Source: Streptosporangiaceae bacterium (GTDB taxonomy: Bacteria > Actinomycetota > Actinomycetes > Streptosporangiales > Streptosporangiaceae). Taken from it: 35,963 nucleotides of DNA. Positions 1 to 8,165 of the stretch are shown here, piece by piece. Under the pieces are notes generated by a model, which was not told the origin of the DNA, did no database searches, and saw only the letters and a program-made list of their open reading frames with translations. The stretch spans positions 1 through 35,963 of the forward strand of contig JAFAPY010000042.1 of the NCBI GenBank assembly GCA_019246795.1. Direction: 5' to 3'. How positions within the stretch are numbered: position 1 is the stretch's first letter; each line of letters starts with the position of its first letter. Position numbers and translations under genes: made by a program.

Positions 1-562
1 AGCCCTGCCCGTCGCACAGCGCCAGCAGCTTGGTCGCCGTGGCCCAGTTCCGCGCGGTCGCCTTGCCCGGTTTCTCCAGGACCCGCAGCAGCCGCTGCGC
101 CAGCTCGCTGGTGCCGAACCCGTCCGGCGTGTGCAGGTACATCACGCGGCCGGCCGCGGTGACCAAGTCCCTGCTGCCCTTGGCCGCCGCGGCTGCCTGG
201 ACGTTCGCGATCCGGTCGAGCAGGTCTGATGTCGGTTCGCCGCTCAGGAACACCACGTGCACGCGCCTGTCGTCCGGCTCGTCGCGGTACGGGTTGCCGC
301 GCAGGATCTCCGCCAGCTCGTCCCTTGACACCACCACCACCGGAACCGATATACCGAACGCGCTGGTGATGGCCGCCTCCAGCGCCTGCGCCAGCTCGCC
401 GGTGCCGGTCTGCGGTGTGCTGAACAGCACGTTGCCGCTGGCGATGTACGTGGTGACCCCGGTGTGCCCGAGCGAGGCCACCACGTCGCGCAGCGCCGGC
501 ATCGCGACCTTGTTCCGCCCTCCGACGTTGATGCCGCGCAGCAGCCCGACGTGCGTTGCCAT
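1..562 (-). CDS. DUF1697 family protein, 3' end outside window
   Basis: The reading frame starts at the ATG at 562 (MATHVGLLRGINVGGRN) and runs off the left edge after 187 codons, so the C-terminus is missing. The N-terminal pattern LLRGINVGGxNK, the following ASGNVLF segment and GTSELAQRL are typical of DUF1697 proteins, which are small single-domain cytoplasmic proteins of unknown biochemical role, usually about 180 residues. If the family length holds, only a few residues are lost. No strong Shine-Dalgarno sequence is seen before the ATG; a hairpin between this gene and the upstream lectin-like gene suggests it has its own promoter. Function cannot be inferred further. Confidence 0.85.
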   Translation of the reverse strand, partial: MATHVGLLRGINVGGRNKVAMPALRDVVASLGHTGVTTYIASGNVLFSTPQTGTGELAQALEAAITSAFGISVPVVVVSRDELAEILRGNPYRDEPDDRRVHVVFLSGEPTSDLLDRIANVQAAAAAKGSRDLVTAAGRVMYLHTPDGFGTSELAQRLLRVLEKPGKATARNWATATKLLALCDGQG

Positions 563-572
563 GCCGCTTATT

Positions 573-606
573 GTGCCGAACGAAGCATGGTGCTTGCTTC
601 CGGCAC
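573..606 (-). terminator. Probable hairpin terminator after the PLL-like gene
   Basis: Interrupted inverted repeat: GTGCCG (573-578), a 3-nt bulge, GAAGCA (582-587), a 7-nt loop, TGCTTC (595-600) and CGGCAC (601-606). It lies 20 nt beyond the stop codon of the secreted propeller gene and ahead of the DUF1697 start, both on the minus strand. There is no T-tract, as is common for actinobacterial terminators. Confidence 0.55.
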
Positions 607-625
607 CGCGATCCCAGGTCCGTTG

Positions 626-1684
626 CTAGCCGGTTACCTGGATCCAGCCGCTGAAGCTCGGCGGGTACGTGGCCCAGGTTCCGGTCTCCTGATAGACCTG
701 GTTGTCGGTGCCGAGCCCGAAGGTGTAGGTCGTTGCCGTCCCGGCCGCGATGCCGCTGCTTGCGGCAAGGCCCGAGGTCAGCTGGCCGCCCATGGACTGC
801 CAGCCGGTCGGGCCCTCGGCTTCGATATATCTGTCGTAGTAGCCTGCGCCGTTGGTGCCGCGGCTGAAGGCGGCCAGCGTCGAGGGGGAGATCGCGGTCA
901 GCGCCGGGCTGGCGGTCGTCTGGCCGCCGATGGAAAAGAACCCGGTGCTCAGGTTCGCCACCTTCAGGTACATCTGCCGGTTGGTGCCGACGACCCCGAC
1001 GTAGATGTGACCGGTACCGGTGAGGTACGCGGCGGTGGGACCGGTCCCGGGCAGCACCTGGCCGCCGACACGCTGCCAGGGATCCCATGCCGTGCCGGTG
1101 TAGAGGCGTTCCCAGACTGCACCGTCGGTGCCCCGCACGAAGACCGCGTAGGCCCCGCCGCCCAGCGAGACCGCGCCGGGCTTGGAGGTGAGCCTGCCGC
1201 CAAGGGGCTGCCAGGGCGTCCCGAACACCGCACCCAGCTGGTTGTACCACAGCTGGCCGTCGGTCCCCTGGCCGAAGACGATCTCAGCGCTGCCGGTCCA
1301 GATTGGCGCGGGTGCGCTGAGGAGGCGGCCGCCATAGGGCACCGGCGGCCCGCCGGTGCCCGCGCCTTGCTTTATCCAGACCGTGCCGTCGGTGGCGGTG
1401 TAGAACATGTCGGGTCCGGTGCTGGGCGTCACCGCCGTGCCCGGCGTCACGCCCGGGGCGGGGGGCGTAATGGGAGGCGGCTGGGCCGACGCGGGTGCCG
1501 CGAACACCGCGGCCAGACACGTCCCGGCGAGCGCCGCCATCACGCCCCTCGACAACCCGGCCAGGCGCCGCCTTCGCACCGGCCGTGCCGGCCGTGCCGG
1601 TCTTGCCGAAGCGCCCGCGCCGATGCCGTAGCGCTGTTGAGCTGGTATCTGCTGGTAAGGCCCGATAGGCGTCTGCTGGCTCAT
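626..1684 (-). CDS. Secreted PLL/tachylectin-like beta-propeller protein
   Basis: 352 residues. A Gln/Pro-rich N-terminus and an Arg cluster (37-40) precede a hydrophobic stretch (about 48-64) ending in APASA-Q, a good signal-peptidase I site near residue 67; a Pro-rich linker follows. The rest is built from about six repeats carrying GTDGx[48 protein letters not shown] motifs spaced about 45-50 residues apart, the pattern of PLL-like or tachylectin-type lectin propellers. I infer an exported, possibly carbohydrate-binding protein. No catalytic domain is attached. The ATG at 1684 is preceded by GGGAG at 7 nt. The four tandem 14-mers upstream (1728-1783) lie in its promoter region. Confidence 0.8.
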   Translation of the reverse strand: MSQQTPIGPYQQIPAQQRYGIGAGASARPARPARPVRRRRLAGLSRGVMAALAGTCLAAVFAAPASAQPPPITPPAPGVTPGTAVTPSTGPDMFYTATDGTVWIKQGAGTGGPPVPYGGRLLSAPAPIWTGSAEIVFGQGTDGQLWYNQLGAVFGTPWQPLGGRLTSKPGAVSLGGGAYAVFVRGTDGAVWERLYTGTAWDPWQRVGGQVLPGTGPTAAYLTGTGHIYVGVVGTNRQMYLKVANLSTGFFSIGGQTTASPALTAISPSTLAAFSRGTNGAGYYDRYIEAEGPTGWQSMGGQLTSGLAASSGIAAGTATTYTFGLGTDNQVYQETGTWATYPPSFSGWIQVTG

Positions 1685-1727
1685 CGATCCGCTCCCATCC
1701 GCTGAGTCAGTGCACGATAGCTTCTGG

Positions 1728-1783
1728 CCGGAGGCTCAGAACCGGAGGCCCAGAACCGGAGGCCCAGAACCAGAGGCTCAGAA
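1728..1783. repeat. Four tandem 14-bp repeats
   Basis: Units at 1728-1741, 1742-1755, 1756-1769 and 1770-1783 follow the consensus CCGGAGGCYCAGAA; units 2 and 3 are identical, unit 1 differs by one base and unit 4 by two. They sit 44 bp upstream of the secreted propeller gene (minus strand) and upstream of the P-loop gene (plus strand). The remainder of 1685-1908 shows only a GGTTAACC palindrome at 1844-1851. Confidence 0.9.
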
Positions 1784-1908
1784 TGAGACCGAGAGCTCTG
1801 GCGGGCGTACCATCCGACGTGGACGTGGCAAAGCCCTCAGCGAGGTTAACCAGGTTAGTGGGTGGGGCCGACCGGAATCCGCTACCTGTCAGTCTGGGTG
1901 ATCCTGGG

Positions 1909-2499
1909 ATGATGAGCGCGCCCGCGCCGGCCTGGGTGGTGGCCGGGCCGCCCGGAGCCGGCAAGAGCACCATCGCCGGCCTCTTGCTCGCCGTGCTGGT
2001 GCCGGCGCCGGCGCTGCTGGACAAGGACACGATGTACGGGTCGTTCGTCGCTGCGGTGCTCACGGCTGCAGGCCGGGCGCCCGGTGAGCGGGAGGGCCCG
2101 TGGTACGACGAGCACGTCAAGGTGCATGAGTACGCCGGGATGACCGCGACCGCCCGGGAGATCCGCGGGTATGGCTGCCCGGTGCTGCTGTCCGGCCCGT
2201 TCACCGGGCAGATCCACGACGCGGACCGGTGGCGCTCGTGGGTCGCAGAGCTCGGCGGCGGGACCGTGTGCCTGGTCTGGGTCAGGTCGGACGAGGCCAC
2301 CTTGCGCCACCGGCTAGCCGCTCGGGGACTTGAGCGCGATTCAGGCAAGCTGGCCGGTTTCGGGGAATTCGGCGCCAGCATGCGGCTGGGCACCGAGCCC
2401 GCCGCGCCGCACCTCACCGTCGACAACCGGCTCACCGCGGCCACGCCGCTCCGCGAACAGGTTTCCGCCCTGGTCGCGCGGGTTCAGCCCATCGGGTAG
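1909..2499 (+). CDS. P-loop ATPase/kinase-like protein (AAA_33 type)
   Basis: 196 residues from the ATG at 1909 (a second in-frame ATG follows at 1912; the frame is open further upstream to 1783 but the extra residues look non-native). A Walker A motif [10 protein letters not shown] lies at about residues 11-20, followed by [11 protein letters not shown] (substrate/lid region typical of small-molecule kinases), and [21 protein letters not shown] resembles the LID arginine region of gluconate-kinase or chloramphenicol-phosphotransferase-like P-loop kinases. The substrate is unknown. The 3' end overlaps the convergent PIG-L gene by 16 bp. Confidence 0.75.
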   Translation: MMSAPAPAWVVAGPPGAGKSTIAGLLLAVLVPAPALLDKDTMYGSFVAAVLTAAGRAPGEREGPWYDEHVKVHEYAGMTATAREIRGYGCPVLLSGPFTGQIHDADRWRSWVAELGGGTVCLVWVRSDEATLRHRLAARGLERDSGKLAGFGEFGASMRLGTEPAAPHLTVDNRLTAATPLREQVSALVARVQPIG

Positions 2500-3188
2500 C
2501 GGTGGAAGGCCACGGCGTACTCGCACCCGGCGCCCAGGCCGATGTAGCCCGCCATGTTGCGCAGGAACTCGTCCGGGTCGAACTCGCCGCCCAGGCCATC
2601 GAGATAGGCGCTGTGCTCGCGCAGCGACGCGATCCCGGCGCCGATGGTGTCGGTGACGTCCACGAAATGGGTCGGGCTGGCACCCCCCGCCACGTAGACG
2701 CTGCGGATGCCGGTGAACGGCGGCCCGGCTTCAGGGAACACCCACCCGTTGGCAGCGTCGCGGCAGGCATCGAGCACGGCCAGCCCGACCGCGCGATGGT
2801 CGGCGTGATTGACCGGGCCCTCCTCGCCCCAGGTGAGGTCGAAGCTCGTCGTGATGACGACCTCGGGCTGCATCTTACGGAACGCGGCCGCCAGGTCGCG
2901 GCGCAGCGGCACCCCGTATTCCACCACCCCGTCTTGATGGTTGAGGAACTCGACCTCGGTCACGCCCACGATCGCGGCGCTGCGCCGTTCCTCCTCCACC
3001 CGCAGCGGCCCTGCCTCACCGGGCGGCATGCCCGCGATGCCCGCCTCGCCCTTGGTCGCGAGCAGGTACGCAACCTGTTTGCCCTGGCGCGTCCACCGGG
3101 CAATGGCAGACGCCACGCCGTACTCCAGATCGTCCGGGTGCGCGACCACGGCCACCGCCCTGCCCCAGTCCTCCGGCATCGGCTGCAT
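2484..3188 (-). CDS. PIG-L/LmbE family N-deacetylase
   Basis: 234 residues. The AHPDD zinc-binding motif at residues 16-20 and the distal NHADHRAVG histidine motif are the hallmarks of the PIG-L family, metal-dependent enzymes that deacetylate N-acetylglucosamine-containing substrates (MshB in mycothiol synthesis, Mca in conjugate cleavage, and many antibiotic enzymes). This protein is shorter than MshB/Mca (about 290-300 residues) and has no mycothiol genes beside it, so I assign only the family. The ATG at 3188 is used; a second in-frame ATG lies 3 codons on (MQPMPEDWG). Cytoplasmic, no membrane segment. Confidence 0.85.
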   Translation of the reverse strand: MQPMPEDWGRAVAVVAHPDDLEYGVASAIARWTRQGKQVAYLLATKGEAGIAGMPPGEAGPLRVEEERRSAAIVGVTEVEFLNHQDGVVEYGVPLRRDLAAAFRKMQPEVVITTSFDLTWGEEGPVNHADHRAVGLAVLDACRDAANGWVFPEAGPPFTGIRSVYVAGGASPTHFVDVTDTIGAGIASLREHSAYLDGLGGEFDPDEFLRNMAGYIGLGAGCEYAVAFHRYPMG

Positions 3189-3292
3189 CCGGCGTCAGCC
3201 CCCTTCGTGCTGTTTCCCCCCGGGTACCCGCGGTAACCAGGTCAAGCAGCGTCACACGAGCTTATGAAACCCAGGCACGGCATCTAGCCGGG

Positions 3293-3298
3293 GATAAT
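3293..3298 (+). promoter_or_regulatory. Probable -10 element of a leaderless transcript
   Basis: GATAAT lies 6 nt before the ATG of the DUF2236 gene at 3305, which puts the expected transcription start at or next to the start codon; no Shine-Dalgarno sequence is present. No convincing -35 box is seen. Confidence 0.4.
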
Positions 3299-3304
3299 GA
3301 GAGC

Positions 3305-4165
3305 ATGGCACACGGGGTGAGCGCTGATCGCATACGCCGCCGGATCGGCTCGGCGATCTTCGAGCGGGTTGCCGGGCCGGAGGGACCGGCGCGCCGCAGG
3401 CGCATCGGAGCCGAGGGGGAGCGCTGGTTCGCTGAGGACCGCCCCATCCGGCGGGTACACGGGGACTCGTCAATGTTCGTCGGCGGGATCAGGGCACTGT
3501 TGCTGCAGTCGCTGCACCCGCTGGCCATGGCCGCGGTGGCCGGCCATTCCGGTTACCGCGGCGACCCGTGGGGACGGCTGCAGCGCACCAGCTACTTTCT
3601 CGCCGTGACGACGTTCGGCCCAGCCAGCGAGGCGCAGGCGGCGATCGCGCGGGTCCGCGCGATCCATCAGCGGGTCACCGGGACCGCCCCGGACGGCCGG
3701 CCGTACGCAGCCTCGGATCCGCACCTGCTGACCTGGGTGCATATCGCCGAGGCGGACAGCTTCCTGCGCGCCCACGGCCGCTTCGGTGCCGAGCCCCTTG
3801 ACCAGACCGGGCGGGACGGCTACGTCGCCGACCTGGCCCGCATCGGCGCTGAACTCGGCGTGCCCGACCCACCGCGCACCGAGGCGGAGCTCGCCGAGCG
3901 GATCGCCGCCTATCGCCCCGAGCTTGCCGCCGCGGCGCAGGCACGCGAGGCCGCCAGGTTCCTCCTGCTCAGCCCGCCGCTCTCGCTGCCTGCCCGGGCG
4001 CCTTACGGGGTGCTGGCCGGGGCCGCGGTGTCGCTGCTGCCGGGATGGGCGCGCCGCCCGCTGCTGCTGCCCCGCCTGCCGGTCACCGAGGTGATGCTGG
4101 TCCGGCCCGCAGGGCACGCCATGGTCCGCGCCATCCGCTGGGCCACCACCGTGCCCGCTACGTGA
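3305..4165 (+). CDS. DUF2236 / MpaB-type oxygenase family protein
   Basis: 286 residues. The segment LLLQSLHPLAMAAVAGHS followed by PWGRLQRT (about residues 62-95) and LLTWVHIAEADSFL (about 140-153) match the DUF2236 (ER-bound oxygenase mpaB/B'/rubber oxygenase Lcp-related) pattern, whose conserved histidines bind haem in the characterised Lcp members. Actinomycete genomes carry many paralogues of unknown substrate. A C-terminal hydrophobic stretch (about 225-250) may be an amphipathic helix. The ATG at 3305 has a -10 element 6 nt upstream, suggesting a leaderless message. The gene ends against a GntR-like fragment on the opposite strand. Confidence 0.8.
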   Translation: MAHGVSADRIRRRIGSAIFERVAGPEGPARRRRIGAEGERWFAEDRPIRRVHGDSSMFVGGIRALLLQSLHPLAMAAVAGHSGYRGDPWGRLQRTSYFLAVTTFGPASEAQAAIARVRAIHQRVTGTAPDGRPYAASDPHLLTWVHIAEADSFLRAHGRFGAEPLDQTGRDGYVADLARIGAELGVPDPPRTEAELAERIAAYRPELAAAAQAREAARFLLLSPPLSLPARAPYGVLAGAAVSLLPGWARRPLLLPRLPVTEVMLVRPAGHAMVRAIRWATTVPAT

Positions 4166-4243
4166 CGCCAGGGCCGCCTTGATGTCCTCGGCCACCTTAC
4201 GGTAAAGGGAAGGTGAACGGGAAAGCTCCGAAGCTGCTGCCAT
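4150..4243 (-). pseudogene. Truncated GntR-like N-terminus (remnant)
   Basis: Reading the minus strand from the ATG at 4243 gives MAAASELSR followed by SPSLYRKVAEDIKAALAS, which looks like helix 1 of a GntR winged-helix domain (usual form PLYxQVAxDLRxxI). After about 27 residues the frame runs into the antisense strand of the DUF2236 gene and similarity stops: the recognition helix and effector domain are absent. I infer a gene fragment left by a rearrangement; chance resemblance is possible. The remaining bases of 4166-4402 show no other gene. Confidence 0.35.
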
Positions 4244-4402
4244 GGAGCCTGAGCGCATCCGCGGTCGGCCGAGAGAACATCGCCGCAGGCCGAATCGGGT
4301 CAACGACCAGCGCCTCGTTCCGCTATCCCCGGAGGGCCCCGATCGACTCTGGCAGGCCGGTGGCATCCTAGGGGGTAGGAATAGTGCCGCGGAAGGATCG
4401 GC

Positions 4403-5674
4403 ATGGGTAAGGTTCGCCTGCCTGCGGATCGACAGGCCCGACACTTGACCTGGTTCAGTTGCCTGTCTTTGACCGTCGTGGCCGTGGTCGCCGTCTGGGC
4501 GGTCGTCTTCCGGCCCGCAGCGGACACCGGCCATCGCGCGCTGGCCCGCGCTCCTCACCCGACAGCGGCGCCCGCCTCGCACGCACGCCCGGCCCCGCCT
4601 CCGGCTGCGAGGTGGCAGGTCGCGAGCCCGGTATCGGACCTGTCGGTGCCCCTGGCGGGGATGCCGCCGGTGACAGACCCGGCGAACATCTACGCCGACG
4701 CCGGGCCGGACATGCTCAGCCCGGTGGTGCGCGGGGTGCCCTACCGGATCTACGTGCCGAACAGCGGCGGTTCCACGGTGACGGTCATCGACCCGGCCAG
4801 CTACCGCGTGATCGGCAGCTACCAGACCGGGCTCAACCCGCAGCATGTTGTGCCCGCTTACGACCTGCGCATGCTGTACGCGACCAACGACCTGGGCGAC
4901 AGCCTCACCCCGATCAACCCCGATACCGGGCGGCCGGCCGGCCCGGACATCCCGGTGGACGACCCCTACAACATGTACTTCACCCCCGACGGGCGCTACG
5001 CCATCGTGGTGGCCGAGGCCCGCCAGCACCTGGACCTCCGCAACCCGCGCACCTTCGCGCTCGAGCACCGGATCCCGGTCGACTGCGCGGGCGTGGACCA
5101 CCTCGACTTCGCGGCCGACGGCGCCTACCTGATCGCCACCTGCGAGTTTGCCGGCCGCCTGGTCCGCGTCGACCTGCACACCCTGCGGGTGGCCGGCTAC
5201 CTGGACCTGCCGGGCTCCGCCCCGCAGGACATCAAGCTGGATCCCACCGGGCGCATCTTCTATGTCGCGGACAAGAACCTTGGCGGGGTGTGGCTGATCG
5301 ACGCGGCAACCTTCCGGCCAGCCGGATTCATCCCCACCGGCCCTGACGCGCACGGCCTGTACCCCAGCCGCGACGGCCGCTACCTGTATGTGACCAACCG
5401 CGGCAACGGCTCGATCACCGTCATCAGCTTCGCGACCAACAAGATCGTCACCACCTGGTGGATCCCCGGCGGGGGCAGCCCGGACATGGGCGGCCTCTCC
5501 CCGGACGGGAAAGTGTTGTGGGTGTCCGGGCGCTACGACAACGTCGTCTACGCCATCTCCACCGTTACCGGCCGCCTGCTGGCCAAGATCCCGGTCGGGG
5601 CGGAGCCGCACGGGCTGTGCGTGTGGCCCCAGCCGGGCCGGTACTCCCTGGGACACACCGGGATCACCCGATGA
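4403..5674 (+). CDS. Membrane-anchored YVTN-type beta-propeller protein
   Basis: 423 residues. A single N-terminal membrane segment (about 15-37) and an Ala/Pro-rich linker (about 45-78) place the rest outside the membrane. From about residue 110 there are repeated blades with YVPNSGGSTVTVID, YATNDLGDSLTPIN, YVADKNLGGVWLID, YVTNRGNGSITVIS and WVSGRYDNVVYAIS, the YVTN/YncE pattern of seven-bladed propellers. Such proteins bind ligands or surfaces; no enzyme site is evident. The start ATG has GGAAGG 6 nt upstream. The stop codon overlaps the next ATG (ATGA), so the two proteins are probably made together. Confidence 0.8.
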   Translation: MGKVRLPADRQARHLTWFSCLSLTVVAVVAVWAVVFRPAADTGHRALARAPHPTAAPASHARPAPPPAARWQVASPVSDLSVPLAGMPPVTDPANIYADAGPDMLSPVVRGVPYRIYVPNSGGSTVTVIDPASYRVIGSYQTGLNPQHVVPAYDLRMLYATNDLGDSLTPINPDTGRPAGPDIPVDDPYNMYFTPDGRYAIVVAEARQHLDLRNPRTFALEHRIPVDCAGVDHLDFAADGAYLIATCEFAGRLVRVDLHTLRVAGYLDLPGSAPQDIKLDPTGRIFYVADKNLGGVWLIDAATFRPAGFIPTGPDAHGLYPSRDGRYLYVTNRGNGSITVISFATNKIVTTWWIPGGGSPDMGGLSPDGKVLWVSGRYDNVVYAISTVTGRLLAKIPVGAEPHGLCVWPQPGRYSLGHTGITR

Positions 5675-6213
5675 GCATGTCAAGGCTCCGGCCCGCACGC
5701 CTGGGCACCCGCCGCGCGGGATGGACGCTGGCTGGAATGGCGCTGCTATTTGCCGGGCTGGCGGGAACGGCTCCGCCGCCCAGGGTCAGCGATGTCGTTG
5801 TCCGCCTGGGATCTATCACGGTCAGCGCCACCGCGATGGGCCCAGGGCCTTCGGGAACGTTGACCACAAGCATGCAGGTCACCACCAGCGGGCAACCCTC
5901 CGATCAGCTCGACGCCGCGATCGCCGCAGGGGGCGCCCTGGTAGCCGTCTATCACCAGCAGGTCAGCGCGGCAGCGATCCCGGATCTGGCTAGCTGCGGC
6001 GGTGAGGTCGCCCCGCCGGACGCGGTGGACCGCTGGCTCCACTATGGGCCCCTCCTGGTCCCTGGCCGCTCCGGCGGACCGTCTCCTCCCGCGGTCGCTA
6101 CCTTGACGGTGCAGCCGGTCACCCCCCTGCCGGACGGCGCAACCTTGGTGATCACCTTGTATTTCGCGCACGCCGGCTCGGTCACCCTCCACCTGCCTGT
6201 TAGCCACGCCTGA
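5671..6213 (+). CDS. Exported protein of unknown function, coupled to YVTN protein
   Basis: 180 residues from the ATG at 5671 that overlaps the previous stop by 4 nt. Residues 1-15 are basic and about 16-34 hydrophobic, ending in GTAPPP: a signal peptide or N-terminal anchor. The remainder is rich in beta-forming, Thr/Val/Gly residues, including SITVSATAMGPGPSGTLTTSMQVTTSG and TLVITLYFAHAGSVTLHLPV, which suggests an all-beta extracytoplasmic domain. Only one cysteine (LASCGG) is present. I recognise no family. Tight coupling to the propeller gene argues for a shared complex or process. Confidence 0.7.
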   Translation: MSMSRLRPARLGTRRAGWTLAGMALLFAGLAGTAPPPRVSDVVVRLGSITVSATAMGPGPSGTLTTSMQVTTSGQPSDQLDAAIAAGGALVAVYHQQVSAAAIPDLASCGGEVAPPDAVDRWLHYGPLLVPGRSGGPSPPAVATLTVQPVTPLPDGATLVITLYFAHAGSVTLHLPVSHA

Positions 6214-6291
6214 CCAGGCCTGACTGGGCTGTGCGTGCGGCTCTGAGCGGCGCTGCCTCGACGGCGGTCGGGTGGGCTGCCCCAGCGCCGG

Positions 6292-7119
6292 TCAGGGATC
6301 CGTGCCGGTGAGCCGCGAGTACAGCGCTCGGTACCTGGCCTGCGTGGCCGCGACGACATCCGGCGGCACCGGCGGCCCGGGCGGCTTGCGGTCCCAGTGG
6401 CTGCCGGACGACCAGTCGCGGAGGAACTGCTTGTCCAGCGAGCGCTGCGGGCGGCCCGGCTGCCACTGTGAGGCCAGCCAGAACCGGGATGAGTCGGGGG
6501 TCAGCACCTCGTCGGCGAGCATGAGCGTCCCGTCCGGATCCAGCCCGAACTCCAGCTTGGTGTCCGCGACGATGACGCCGCGCGCTGCGGCGACCTCGGC
6601 GCCCCGCCGGTACACCTCGAGGGTGACGCGCCGCAGCTCAGCCGCCACGGGGGCGCCGATGAGCGCCACCACCTGCGCATAGGTCATCGGCTCGTCGTGG
6701 CCCGCCGCGGCTTTCGTGGTGGGAGTGAACACCGGTTCCGGCAGCCGGGAGCCCTCTGTGAGACCGGGCGGCAGCGGCACCCCGCAGATCGTGCCGGTTT
6801 CGCGGTAGGACTGCAGGCCCAGGCCCGCCAGGTAACCGCGGGCAATGCATTCCACGGGCAGCATCCGCAGCCGCCGGCACCGGATCGCCCGGCCCGCCCA
6901 CTGCGCGGGAACGTCGTCCGCGGAGATCACGTGGTTGGGGATCAGGTCCGCAAGCCGCGCGAACCACCACAGCGACAGCTGGGTCAGCACTTCTCCCTTG
7001 CCAGGTATCGGCGTGGGCAGCACCACGTCGTAGACGCTCACCCGGTCCGACGCAACCATGATGAGGTCGTCGCCGTCGGCGTAAAGCTCCCGTACCTTGC
7101 CGGAATGCACAAGTTCCAC
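6292..7119 (-). CDS. purC: SAICAR synthetase (phosphoribosylaminoimidazole-succinocarboxamide synthase)
   Basis: 275 residues. Joins CAIR and aspartate using ATP in de novo purine synthesis, cytoplasmic. The N-terminal ELVHSGKVRELY, ASDRVSVYDVVLPTPIPGKG, ECIARGYLAG and the later DTKLEFGLD and LTPDSSRFW motifs are family signatures (ATP-grasp-like fold). Length is near the usual 290-300, and the C-terminus (LYSRLTG) is normal. Start ATG at 7119. It is transcribed away from cutA over a 57-bp spacer. No other pur genes are next to it. Confidence 0.97.
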   Translation of the reverse strand: MELVHSGKVRELYADGDDLIMVASDRVSVYDVVLPTPIPGKGEVLTQLSLWWFARLADLIPNHVISADDVPAQWAGRAIRCRRLRMLPVECIARGYLAGLGLQSYRETGTICGVPLPPGLTEGSRLPEPVFTPTTKAAAGHDEPMTYAQVVALIGAPVAAELRRVTLEVYRRGAEVAAARGVIVADTKLEFGLDPDGTLMLADEVLTPDSSRFWLASQWQPGRPQRSLDKQFLRDWSSGSHWDRKPPGPPVPPDVVAATQARYRALYSRLTGTDP

Positions 7120-7163
7120 GAACGCCCTCCGTCCGGCACAGCGTACCCAGGCCCCGGGGCGCG

Positions 7164-7169
7164 TACGAT
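7164..7169 (+). promoter_or_regulatory. Probable -10 element for cutA
   Basis: TACGAT, 7 nt before the ATG at 7177, a spacing that would give a leaderless transcript. The 57-bp purC-cutA spacer also has CGTAC/GTACG arms around a GC-rich core. Confidence 0.35.
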
Positions 7170-7176
7170 CAGGCCC

Positions 7177-7524
7177 ATGGCGGACCCCGCGGCGCAGTAC
7201 CTCCAGGTGCAGACCACCACCGATTCACGGGCGGAGGCGATGGAACTGTCCCGCTCCGCGGTCGAGGCCAGGCTGGCCGCATGCGCGCAGGTTTCAGGTC
7301 CGGTGGCGTCGATGTACTGGTGGGACGACGGGCTGGAGCGTGCCGAGGAATGGCTGGTGATCTTCAAGCTTCCTGCTGACCGCTTCAGCGAGCTGTCCGC
7401 CTTTCTCACCGAACGGCACAGCTACGACGAACCGGAGATCATTGCCCTGCCCATCGTGACCGGCTCCCCGGCGTACCTGGACTGGGTGCGGGACGAGACC
7501 CGCCGCCGCGCGGAGGGAGCGTGA
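7177..7524 (+). CDS. cutA: CutA-like divalent-cation tolerance protein
   Basis: 115 residues. The pattern AVEARLAACAQVSGPVASMYWWDDGLE followed by EEWLVIFKL and the signature YDEPEIIALPI identifies CutA1, a small trimeric ferredoxin-fold protein related to PII, originally linked to copper tolerance; its true role is unsettled. Length is typical (about 105-115). The ATG at 7177 was chosen because the frame upstream is not CutA-like and a -10-like TACGAT lies directly before it. Confidence 0.93.
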   Translation: MADPAAQYLQVQTTTDSRAEAMELSRSAVEARLAACAQVSGPVASMYWWDDGLERAEEWLVIFKLPADRFSELSAFLTERHSYDEPEIIALPIVTGSPAYLDWVRDETRRRAEGA

Positions 7525-7550
7525 CCGCCTAGGAGCACTGTCGGCCGGGG

Positions 7551-8144
7551 TCAGCGGGTGGGCGGGACGTTCCAGGACAAGATGACCGGCTCGCCATGCT
7601 CGCTGCCCAGCGTGCTCGCCGTCCCGGTGTCGAGGCGGAACAGCCGGCCGTCCGCCGGGTCCAGGCGCAGCCAGCGGGCGGTGAGCACCCGCAGCACGTG
7701 CCCGTGCGCGACCAGCGCGACGTCGCCGTCGCGCAGCTGCGGCGCGGTCCGGGCGAGCACCCGGTCCACCCGGGCGCCGACCTGCTGCACCGTCTCCCCG
7801 GGATGGGCGGCGTCGCCGGGGATCACGCCGTCCCGCCACAGGTACCAGCCGGGCCGCTGCTGCCCGATCTGCGGCGTGGTCATGCCCTCATACCCGCCGT
7901 AATCCCACTCCCACAGGTCAGGGTCCGGCTTCGCGCCGGTCAATCCCGCCAGCTGCGCGGTCCTGACGGCGCGCTGCGCCGGGCTGGTGAACACGGCCAC
8001 GATGTCGCGCCCGGCCAGCGCCGCGGCAAGCACCGTGGCGCGTTCCTCGCCGTGCGCGGTGAGGGGGATGTCCGTTCTGCCGGTGTGCTTGCCGTCCCGG
8101 CTCCACTCGGTCTCGCCATGCCGCAGCAGGATCAGGTTTCCCAT
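7551..8144 (-). CDS. Histidine phosphatase (phosphoglycerate mutase superfamily)
   Basis: 197 residues. The catalytic LLRHGETEW motif (His9), the TSPAQRAVRTAQL segment, the acid residue region WEWDYGGYEG and the second histidine in ALVAHGHVLRVL show the branch-1 histidine phosphatase fold. Specificity (sugar phosphate, cobalamin precursor, or acid phosphatase) cannot be told from sequence. Start ATG at 8144 lies only 21 bp from the divergent CoA-transferase start, with no Shine-Dalgarno sequence. Confidence 0.9.
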   Translation of the reverse strand: MGNLILLRHGETEWSRDGKHTGRTDIPLTAHGEERATVLAAALAGRDIVAVFTSPAQRAVRTAQLAGLTGAKPDPDLWEWDYGGYEGMTTPQIGQQRPGWYLWRDGVIPGDAAHPGETVQQVGARVDRVLARTAPQLRDGDVALVAHGHVLRVLTARWLRLDPADGRLFRLDTGTASTLGSEHGEPVILSWNVPPTR

Positions 8145-8165
8145 GACTGGATAACATATCGGTCG
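8145..8165. promoter_or_regulatory. Minimal bidirectional promoter region
   Basis: The 21-bp spacer between two divergent start codons contains TAACAT (8152-8157, plus strand, 8 nt before the ATG) and, on the minus strand, TGTTAT 6 nt before the other ATG. The two -10-like boxes overlap on opposite strands. Both messages would be leaderless. Confidence 0.4.

Noticed and set aside
464-1705. 413-codon plus-strand open frame
   Set aside because: Antisense to the secreted propeller gene, which has a signal peptide, RBS and repeats.
1783-1908. Longer start for the P-loop protein
   Set aside because: The extra 42 residues include no conserved feature and arise from the last repeat unit; ATG 1909 directly precedes the ATP-binding fold.
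3470-5698. 742-codon minus-strand open frame
   Set aside because: Antisense to the DUF2236 and YVTN genes, no recognisable domain apart from the short GntR-like stretch; typical high-GC shadow.
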